Source of the DNA: Tardiphaga sp.
GTDB lineage: Bacteria; Pseudomonadota; Alphaproteobacteria; Rhizobiales; Xanthobacteraceae
Length of the DNA: 12,287 nucleotides
Assembly: GCA_028290765.1 (NCBI GenBank)
Contig: JAQGJF010000675.1
Coordinates: forward strand, 1-12,287
Reading direction: 5' to 3'
Positions 7,001-12,287 of the stretch are shown here, one piece after another. A model generated the notes under the pieces. It made no database searches, was not told the origin of the DNA, and was given only the letters and a program-made list of their open reading frames with translations. A program made the position numbers and the translations under genes. Each line of letters begins with the position of its first letter. Position 1 is the stretch's first letter.

Positions 7001-7686
7001 CGGCGGATGACATCGGCGCGGCGACGGCACGGCTGCTGATCGAGGCAGGCGCCATCCAGATCAGCCGCGACCGCCCCTATGTGCTCGCGGCCGGCTGGGC
7101 CAGCCCGGTTTATGTCGATTGCCGGTTGCTGATCGGCGAACCGCGCTTTCGCAAGGAGGCGGTTCGATTGGCCGCGGCAGCCGTGCGCAGCATGATCGCC
7201 CCCGGCAGTTTCGATGCCCTTGCCGGGGCGGAAACGGCCGGCATGCCGTTCGCGTCCTGGCTGGCGGATACGCTCGACGTGCCGCTTCGCTACGTTCGCA
7301 AACGTCCACTCGGCATCGGTCATAATGCCCAGGTCGAAGGCGGATCCGTCGACGGGCTCAGCGTCCTTCTGATCGACGACCTCACCACCGACGCGACCAG
7401 CAAGGTATCGTTCGCCAACGGGCTGCGGCAGGCTGGCGCTGATGTGACCGACGTGTTGACGATATTCTACCACTCGGCCTTCCCCGGCGCCGCCGATCGC
7501 CTGGCGCAGGCTGGCCTTTCGCTGCATCCGCTGGCAACATGGCAGGACATCCTGCGGGCGGAGACCAGCCAACAGTTCAAGCCCGCGGACCGCAAGCAAA
7601 TCGAGGATTTCCTCACCGATCCGATGGCGTGGTCGACGCGCCACGGCGGACGTTCGGCGTTGCAGCCCCGCAAACGCTCCATTTAG
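6997..7686 (+). CDS. pyrE: Orotate phosphoribosyltransferase-like protein (PyrE family) with altered catalytic loop
   Basis: A 229-residue type I PRTase. Recognisable elements are ASPVYVDCR (35-43), GAETAGMPFA (77-86), the mobile loop YVRKRPLGIGHNAQVEGG (99-116), and the PRPP motif VLLIDDLTTDATSK (123-136) with Asp127-Asp128. PyrE makes OMP from orotate and PRPP. Two departures stand out. The loop lysine equivalent to Lys103 of the Salmonella enzyme is Leu105 (RKRPL instead of RKKPK). The glycine pair normally following TTD in alphaproteobacterial PyrE is Ala133-Thr134. The protein may therefore be a weak enzyme, an orotate/PRPP-binding accessory or sensor, or a branch to OMP. The fold assignment is firm; activity is uncertain. 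It starts by ATGA overlap with pyrC and ends 10 bases before aspA. Confidence 0.85.
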   Translation: MTADDIGAATARLLIEAGAIQISRDRPYVLAAGWASPVYVDCRLLIGEPRFRKEAVRLAAAAVRSMIAPGSFDALAGAETAGMPFASWLADTLDVPLRYVRKRPLGIGHNAQVEGGSVDGLSVLLIDDLTTDATSKVSFANGLRQAGADVTDVLTIFYHSAFPGAADRLAQAGLSLHPLATWQDILRAETSQQFKPADRKQIEDFLTDPMAWSTRHGGRSALQPRKRSI

Positions 7687-7696
7687 AGGTTGACCG

Positions 7697-9190
7697 ATGA
7701 CAGACGACAAGATTGCCACCGTTGCACCGCCGCAGACCGTGGCAGTCGCCAGCACCCGGTCGATCGAGCTGACCCAGGTTGCCACGCGCCGCGAGCACGA
7801 TCTGCTCGGCGATGCCGACGTGCCGGACAGTGCCTATTGGGGCGTTCATACGCTGCGTGCGGTCGACAACTTTCCCATCACCGGCGTGCCGGTCGGTCAT
7901 TTTCCGGACTTCGTCCGCGCGCTGGTGCTGGTCAAGCAGGCCGCGGCCCGCGCCAACCGGCGCCTCGGCTATTTGCCCGCGGCAAAAGCCGACGTCATCG
8001 AGCGCGCCTGCGACCTGATCGCGAAGGACGGACGCTATCACGATCAGTTCGTGGTCGACGCCGTACAGGGCGGCGCCGGCACATCGACCAACATGAATAC
8101 CAACGAAGTCATCGCCAATGTCGCGCTCGAGTTGATGGGCAAGAAGAAAGGCGACTACAGCGCCCTGCATCCCAATGACGACGTCAACATGGCGCAGTCG
8201 ACCAACGATGCCTATCCCACGGCGCTGCGGCTCGCGATCATCTTCGCGTCGGGCCCGCTGGTCGCGGCGCTGGACGAGTTGGCGCTGGCCTTCAAATACA
8301 AGGCGGTCGAATTCGGCAACGTCCTCAAGATCGGGCGCACCCAGTTGCAGGATGCGGTGCCGATGACGCTGGGCCAGGAATTCGACGGCTTCTTTGCCAC
8401 CATCAAGGAAGATGTCGCCCGCCTCAAGGAAGCCGCCGCGCTGTTTCGCGAGGTCAACCTTGGTGCAACGGCCATTGGGACCGGCATCAATGCCGATCCA
8501 CGCTATGCCGCGCTGGCGATCGAAGAGCTGGCCCGCCTCTCCCGGGAAGCGATGGTGCCGGCCGGCAACCTGATCGAAGCCACCTCCGACATGGGCGCCT
8601 TCGTGCTGTTCTCAGGCGTGCTGAAGCGCGTCGCGGTCAAACTGTCGAAGATCTGCAACGACCTGCGCCTGCTCTCCAGCGGTCCGCGCGCCGGCTTTGG
8701 CGAGATTCGCCTGCCGACGGTCCAGGCCGGCTCCTCGATCATGCCGGGCAAGATCAACCCGGTGATCCCCGAAGTCGTCAATCAGGTCGCCTATCTCGTG
8801 ATCGGGCACGATTTGACCGTTACGATGTGCGCGGAAGGCGGCCAGCTGCAGCTCAACGCGTTCGAGCCGACCATCGGCTATTGCGTGATGTCTTCACTGC
8901 GCGTTCTCACCGCCGCGATCACTACGCTGACGACCAAATGTGTCGTCGGCATCGAGGCCGATGAAGAACGCTGCCGCGCTTTGGTCGAAGACAGCATTGG
9001 CCTGGTGACCGCGCTGGTGCCCGCGCTCGGCTACGAGGTCTGTTCGCGCATTGCCAAGCAGGCGCTCGCCCAGAAGCGCCGCGTCGCGGATATTGTCCTC
9101 GAAGAGAAACTGCTGACGCCGGAACAGATCGAACGCCTGTTCCGCCCGGAAGCGATGACGGCGCCGATCCGTTCGGCCAAGGGTTTTTGA
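7697..9190 (+). CDS. aspA: Aspartate ammonia-lyase (aspartase)
   Basis: A 497-residue member of the aspartase/fumarase superfamily. It resembles E. coli AspA (478 residues) along its whole length, apart from a roughly 30-residue N-terminal extension. Signature stretches are YWGVHTLRAVDNF, QGGAGTSTNMNTNE, QSTNDAYPT, GRTQLQDAVPMTLGQEF, and the flexible catalytic-serine loop GSSIMPGKINP (345-355), followed by EVVNQ and the EGGQLQLNAFEP block. Aspartase-type rather than fumarase-type residues follow these blocks (LQDAVPMTLGQE, VNLGATAIGTG). The reaction is L-aspartate to fumarate and NH3. As last gene of the operon it would release the second nitrogen of orotate and send the carbon skeleton to the TCA cycle. 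AGAGG at 7685-7689 precedes the ATG by 7 bases and overlaps the pyrE stop. Confidence 0.94.
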   Translation: MTDDKIATVAPPQTVAVASTRSIELTQVATRREHDLLGDADVPDSAYWGVHTLRAVDNFPITGVPVGHFPDFVRALVLVKQAAARANRRLGYLPAAKADVIERACDLIAKDGRYHDQFVVDAVQGGAGTSTNMNTNEVIANVALELMGKKKGDYSALHPNDDVNMAQSTNDAYPTALRLAIIFASGPLVAALDELALAFKYKAVEFGNVLKIGRTQLQDAVPMTLGQEFDGFFATIKEDVARLKEAAALFREVNLGATAIGTGINADPRYAALAIEELARLSREAMVPAGNLIEATSDMGAFVLFSGVLKRVAVKLSKICNDLRLLSSGPRAGFGEIRLPTVQAGSSIMPGKINPVIPEVVNQVAYLVIGHDLTVTMCAEGGQLQLNAFEPTIGYCVMSSLRVLTAAITTLTTKCVVGIEADEERCRALVEDSIGLVTALVPALGYEVCSRIAKQALAQKRRVADIVLEEKLLTPEQIERLFRPEAMTAPIRSAKGF

Positions 9191-9233
9191 CGAGACGCTT
9201 GCTTCGCGAGCTCCTTCGGACGAGGTCAGCCCT

Positions 9234-9316
9234 GTAGCCCGGATGAGCGCAGCGACATCCGGGATGCAACAGACCGATAGGCTCACCCCGGATATCGCTG
9301 CGCTCATCCGGGCTAC
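9234..9316. repeat. long palindromic (REP-like) repeat and probable bidirectional terminator
   Basis: Arms at 9234-9263 and 9287-9316 are 30 bases each and complementary at 29 positions, around a 23-base loop. The left arm begins GTAGCCCGGATGAGCGCAGC. The single mismatch is the C at 9255 against its partner. GGGCTACG is repeated directly after the right arm. The sequence resembles a dispersed intergenic repeat that I recall from Bradyrhizobium and related genomes. It lies between the convergent ends of aspA and the small minus-strand gene, where its very stable hairpin would end or protect both transcripts. Confidence 0.8.
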
Positions 9317-9346
9317 GGGCTACGAGCTCCTACCGTCGTCACGCGC

Positions 9347-9652
9347 CTAAAACAGCTCCGCGGCGGCGATCTTGTTGAGGGTAGCGAGTTGCTGCTCTAC
9401 CGGCGCGCCGATCGAACGATCACCTTCGTCGACGAGATCGAGGAATACGTCATAGGCATGTTTGGCTACGTCGACGGGCAGCGGCTCTTCGTCGAACGTC
9501 GCGACATAATTTCCGGCGAGATTGGCGAGCAGGCGATAGAGCGCCCTGTGCTCGGCGTCGGTGGCGCACAATTCCAGCGCCTTGTCCCGGAAGGATTTGT
9601 AGGTTCGAAGACCGGGATGCTGGCCGGCCAGCCAATTGCGAAGATCAGTCAA
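9347..9652 (-). CDS. conserved-looking small cytoplasmic protein of unknown function
   Basis: I do not recognise the family. A 101-residue soluble, acidic, probably all-helical protein begins MTDLRNWLAGQHPG and ends NKIAAAELF. It has no signal peptide, membrane segment or metal motif. The start chosen is TTG (9652-9650), because a full AAGGAG Shine-Dalgarno (plus-strand 9660-9665) sits 7 bases upstream and a good promoter lies just beyond. The open frame does extend to 9760, but the extra N-terminal residues would be translated through this promoter. It is convergent with aspA and divergent from the GH1 gene, so it is probably transcribed alone. Confidence 0.65.
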   Translation of the reverse strand: MTDLRNWLAGQHPGLRTYKSFRDKALELCATDAEHRALYRLLANLAGNYVATFDEEPLPVDVAKHAYDVFLDLVDEGDRSIGAPVEQQLATLNKIAAAELF

Positions 9653-9659
9653 GAAAAGG

Positions 9660-9665
9660 CTCCTT
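9660..9665 (-). promoter_or_regulatory. Shine-Dalgarno deciding a TTG start
   Basis: Minus-strand AAGGAG with a 7-base spacer to TTG at 9652. This is the best match to the anti-SD consensus I saw in the window and argues for the rare TTG initiation codon. Confidence 0.65.
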
Positions 9666-9689
9666 CTCGGAACAGGAAGAAGCAACCAG

Positions 9690-9718
9690 TTATAACATCG
9701 GCACCTCCGGTTTGGCAA
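9690..9718 (-). promoter_or_regulatory. sigma-70 promoter of the small minus-strand gene
   Basis: Minus-strand TTGCCA (plus 9713-9718) and TTATAA (9690-9695) are separated by exactly 17 bases. Predicted transcription would start about 30 bases before the TTG codon, leaving just enough leader for the AAGGAG site. Confidence 0.55.
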
Positions 9719-9739
9719 TAATTTTTGGAATAGTCTAAA
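9712..9739 (+). promoter_or_regulatory. candidate promoter of the GH1 gene
   Basis: TTGGCA (9712-9717) and TCTAAA (9734-9739) have a 16-base spacer. The -35 hexamer occupies the same bases as the -35 of the divergent small gene. The expected start of transcription falls on the inverted repeat at 9745-9761. Confidence 0.35.
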
Positions 9740-9744
9740 AAATG

Positions 9745-9761
9745 AGTGACGTTCCGTCACT
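9745..9761. promoter_or_regulatory. inverted repeat, probable operator
   Basis: AGTGACG-TTC-CGTCACT is a perfect 7-base inverted repeat with a 3-base spacer. It is the right size for a TetR-type dimer and sits at the predicted transcription start of the GH1 gene. No candidate regulator gene is in the window. Confidence 0.45.
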
Positions 9762-9872
9762 GCGAATTGTCCCTGTTTTCAGCCATATCCGCCGAAATCG
9801 GCTCGACAATCGACCGGCAGCCAGCTTTGTTCCGGTGCAAATCCGCGGTCTCGCCCGGCAGTTGGAGGCATA

Positions 9873-11351
9873 GTGTTCAGGAGATTTTCCCGCCGTCATT
9901 TTACGCAACTGGCCGCCTGGTCGGCGTTCGGAAGTTCGGCGGCAGCCGCGAAGTCCGGCCCGGTGGACCCGAACAAGGCAAGATCGGCGTCGGGCCCCAA
10001 CGCCGCCCCCGCCTTCCCGAAGGACTTCGTGTGGGGCACCGCCACCTCGGCCTATCAGGTCGAAGGCGCCGTCAACGAGGACGGCCGAGGCCCCTCGATC
10101 TGGGACAGTTTTGTGCACACCCCCGGAAAGATCCTGGATCGCAGCCATGCCGACCATGCCAACGACCATTATCACCGCTACAAGGAAGACGTCGCGCTGA
10201 TCAAGGCGCTGGGCGCCAAGGCCTATCGGTTTTCGATCGCCTGGCCCCGCGTATTTCCGCAAGGATCGGGCACGCCCAATCCGAAAGGCCTGGATTTCTA
10301 CCACCGGCTGGTGGACGAGCTGCTCGCCAACGGCATCGAACCGTTTGCCACCCTGTATCACTGGGATCTGCCGCAGGCGCTGCAGGACCGTCTCGGGGGA
10401 TGGGAATCCCGCGATACCGCCAAGGCCTTCGGTGATTATGCCGGCTATGTGGCCGAGCGCTTAAGCGACCGGGTGAAGAATTTTTTCACGATCAATGAAT
10501 GCGGCAGGCTGGTCGACGCGGGCTACGCCGGTGGCCCGGACGCGCCGGGCCTCACGCTGCCGCGGGCCCGCGTCAATCAGGTCCGCCATCATGTCGCGCT
10601 GGGGCACGGTTTTGCGGTGCAGGCGGTGCGGGCGCACGGACGGCGCGGCACCAGGGTCGGCCCTGCGGAAAACATCGTGGTCTGTGTGCCCGCGATCGAA
10701 ACGCCCGAAAATATCCGCGCCGCCGAAATCGCGACGCGCGAAATGAATGGCGGCTATCTGACCGTGATGCTGGAGGGCAAATACACCGAGGCGTTCCTGG
10801 CCTATGCCGGCGCCAATGCCCCGACATACACGCCCGAGGATCTGAAGATCATTTCGTCGCCGATCGATTATGTCGGCCTCAACGTGTACATGCCCAATTA
10901 TTATGTGACCGCCGTCGACGGCAAACACGGCTTCGCGCTGGCGCCGTTTCCGGCGTCATTCCCCAGCATGAGTTCGAAATGGCTCAAGATCGGTCCCGAG
11001 GCGCTGTACTGGGCGCCGCGCCACGTCGCCAAAATCTGGAACGTCAAGTCGATCTACATTACCGAAAACGGCACCTCGGCCGGCGACGAGCCGGCGGCCG
11101 ACGGCCAGGTCTACGATCTCGACCGCATCATGTACCTGCGCAACTACCTGACGCAGTTGCGGCGCGCCACCGCCGAGGGCGTGCCGGTGCAAGGATATTT
11201 CCTGTGGAGCTTCATGGACAATTTCGAATGGTCGGACGGCTTTGAAAAGCGCTTCGGGCTGTACCGGGTCGATTTCAACACGCAGCAGCGAACGCCAAAA
11301 CTGAGCGCATCGTTCTATCGGGAGGTTATCGCGCGGAATGGTGTGGCTTGA
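9873..11351 (+). CDS. Glycoside hydrolase family 1 beta-glucosidase-type enzyme, Tat-exported
   Basis: A 492-residue GH1 enzyme. The N-terminus has a twin-arginine signal (SRRHF at 6-10, hydrophobic stretch, AAAA at 23-26 as likely cleavage area), so the folded enzyme should be sent to the periplasm. The mature part opens with FVWGTATSAYQVEG and retains the YHWDLPQAL block. The acid/base Glu209 is in TINEC, where the family normally has NEP, and the nucleophile Glu398 is in YITENGTS. The C-terminal FMDNFEWSDGF and RFGLY segments are typical. It hydrolyses beta-glucosides or related glycosides; the substrate is not predictable. The start is GTG (9873), supported by GGAGG at 9864-9868 with a short 4-base spacer; no better start keeps the Tat motif. 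It appears monocistronic. Confidence 0.9.
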   Translation: MFRRFSRRHFTQLAAWSAFGSSAAAAKSGPVDPNKARSASGPNAAPAFPKDFVWGTATSAYQVEGAVNEDGRGPSIWDSFVHTPGKILDRSHADHANDHYHRYKEDVALIKALGAKAYRFSIAWPRVFPQGSGTPNPKGLDFYHRLVDELLANGIEPFATLYHWDLPQALQDRLGGWESRDTAKAFGDYAGYVAERLSDRVKNFFTINECGRLVDAGYAGGPDAPGLTLPRARVNQVRHHVALGHGFAVQAVRAHGRRGTRVGPAENIVVCVPAIETPENIRAAEIATREMNGGYLTVMLEGKYTEAFLAYAGANAPTYTPEDLKIISSPIDYVGLNVYMPNYYVTAVDGKHGFALAPFPASFPSMSSKWLKIGPEALYWAPRHVAKIWNVKSIYITENGTSAGDEPAADGQVYDLDRIMYLRNYLTQLRRATAEGVPVQGYFLWSFMDNFEWSDGFEKRFGLYRVDFNTQQRTPKLSASFYREVIARNGVA

Positions 11352-11480
11352 TGCCGACCCGCGCATATTCACGATTGACCTTCGCACGGACCTTGCCGAA
11401 GGTGCCACGGTAACGGCCGCTTTTGCGTGCAATATCGGCCTTTCCTGACCCGCTGCCAAACCGCTTCAGAGGCCCGTTCC

Positions 11481-12287
11481 ATGCTGAATGTCCCGACCGC
11501 GCCGGCCGAAAAATCCTATGCCGCCGGAAAGATCCTGCTGAGCACCGCCGACGGCGTCGGCACCGTCATCTTCAACAACGCCGACAAGCGCAACGCGATG
11601 TCGCTGGAGATGTGGGAAGGCTTTGGCGCCGCGCTGGCGGAATTGCGCGACGACCCCGCGACCCGCGTCGTGGTCCTGACCGGCGCCGGCGACAAGGCTT
11701 TTGTGTCGGGCGCCGACATCAGCCAGTTCGAGAAGGAACGTCACAACGCGCAAGCGTCGGAAGAATATTCCCGCCGCAGCAGCGCTTCGCGGGCGCTGCT
11801 GGCGGATTTTTCGAAACCGATCATCGCCTGCATCCAGGGCTTTTGCATCGGCGGCGGCCTGCAGGTGGCGATGGCGGCTGATATTCGCATTGCCGCCGAG
11901 GGCAGCCAGTTCGGCATTCCCGCAGCCAAGCTCGGCATCGCCTATGGCTTCGACGGGCTGAAGCATCTGGTGTCGCTGGTCGGGCCGTCCTGGGCGCGGC
12001 TGTTGATGTTCACCGGCATGCGGATCGATGCCAGCGAAGCATTGCGGATCGGCCTGGTCGATCGCGTGGTGCCGGCGGGCCAGTTGGCCGAAGCGGTGCA
12101 GGACATCGCCAAAACCATCTCCGGCAATGCGCCGCTCGCCATCCATGCCGCCAAGCTCACCATCGCCGAGATCCTGAAAGATTCCGCGGACCGCGACATG
12201 GACGCCATCAAGGAAATCGGCGCCCGCTGCATGGACAGCGAGGATTTTCGCGAAGGCCGCCGCGCCTTCATGGACAAGCGCCCGCCG
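11481..12287 (+). CDS. Enoyl-CoA hydratase/isomerase (crotonase) family protein, partial at 3' end, non-canonical active site
   Basis: 269 residues are visible and the frame is open at the window end. Crotonase-family proteins often stop a few residues after FMDKRPP, so it is nearly complete. The crotonase fold is clear: the SGADISQF oxyanion-hole strand and CIGGG loop are present, followed by DIRIAAEGSQFGIPAAKLGI. The two glutamates that perform hydration in rat enoyl-CoA hydratase (144 and 164) correspond to Gln128 and Ala148, with the same 20-residue spacing, so neither is kept. CoA thioester binding is likely, but ordinary enoyl-CoA hydration is doubtful; isomerase, decarboxylase, hydrolase or another crotonase chemistry is possible. 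AGAGG (11468-11472) lies 8 bases before the ATG. It is separated from the GH1 gene by 129 bases. Confidence 0.88.
   Translation, partial: MLNVPTAPAEKSYAAGKILLSTADGVGTVIFNNADKRNAMSLEMWEGFGAALAELRDDPATRVVVLTGAGDKAFVSGADISQFEKERHNAQASEEYSRRSSASRALLADFSKPIIACIQGFCIGGGLQVAMAADIRIAAEGSQFGIPAAKLGIAYGFDGLKHLVSLVGPSWARLLMFTGMRIDASEALRIGLVDRVVPAGQLAEAVQDIAKTISGNAPLAIHAAKLTIAEILKDSADRDMDAIKEIGARCMDSEDFREGRRAFMDKRPP

Noticed and set aside
1493..9190. Reading the cluster as an ordinary pyrimidine biosynthesis operon
   Set aside because: There is no pyrB or carA/carB, and a carbamoylase plus aspartase would destroy the pathway's own intermediates. The NAD-linked PyrD and importer fit degradation better.
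11378..11403. ACCTTCG/CGAAGGT hairpin after the GH1 gene as a terminator
   Set aside because: The 7-base stem has a 12-base loop and no following T-run; too weak to call. The TTGACC at 11375 also lacks a good -10.
1..12287. CRISPR arrays, tRNA or rRNA genes, phage genes
   Set aside because: No regularly spaced repeats, no tRNA-like cloverleaf sequence and no structural phage or integrase motif was seen on either strand.

Overview
The window reads as chromosomal DNA from an alphaproteobacterium, most likely Bradyrhizobium or a close relative. This is inferred from the GC-rich third positions, the alphaproteobacterial style of the PyrE-like protein (its ...NAQVEGG... and WASPVYVDCR segments), a TAGCCCGGATGAGCGCAGCG-type palindromic repeat, an IS5-family transposase relic, and the Tat-exported family 1 glycosidase. 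No database search was possible, so the genus is an inference.

Layout. At the left edge (1-713, minus strand) is the N-terminal part of a class A FAD-dependent monooxygenase that runs out of the window. A gene-poor stretch follows (714-1492). It holds a decayed IS5-type transposase remnant and then an AT-rich regulatory region with several palindromes. Seven tightly packed plus-strand genes occupy 1493-9190: an MFS aromatic-acid-type symporter, a PyrK-like flavin/[2Fe-2S] reductase subunit, a class 1B PyrD, an M20 carbamoylase-type amidase, a type II dihydroorotase, a PyrE-like protein and an aspartase. Four successive junctions are 4-base ATGA overlaps. A 30-base-arm inverted repeat closes the operon. 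It lies between aspA and a convergent small gene of unknown function (9347-9652, minus). Divergent from that gene is a Tat-exported GH1 beta-glucosidase (9873-11351). The right edge is an almost complete crotonase-family gene (11481 to window end).

How the genes fit together. The central operon encodes each step expected for breaking down orotate: uptake (MFS), NAD(P)H-linked reduction to dihydroorotate (PyrD1B + PyrK), ring opening to N-carbamoyl-L-aspartate (dihydroorotase), decarbamoylation to L-aspartate, CO2 and NH3 (M20 amidase acting as a ureidosuccinase), and deamination to fumarate (aspartase). This is the pathway known biochemically from orotate-fermenting clostridia, here apparently assembled as one operon in an aerobic alphaproteobacterium. 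Aspartate transcarbamoylase is absent, while a carbamoylase and an aspartase are present, which argues against a biosynthetic pyr operon. The PyrE-like protein is the odd member: its mobile catalytic loop lacks the usual second lysine, so it may be a slow or repurposed enzyme or an orotate/PRPP-binding accessory protein. Substrate assignments are inferences from family and context.
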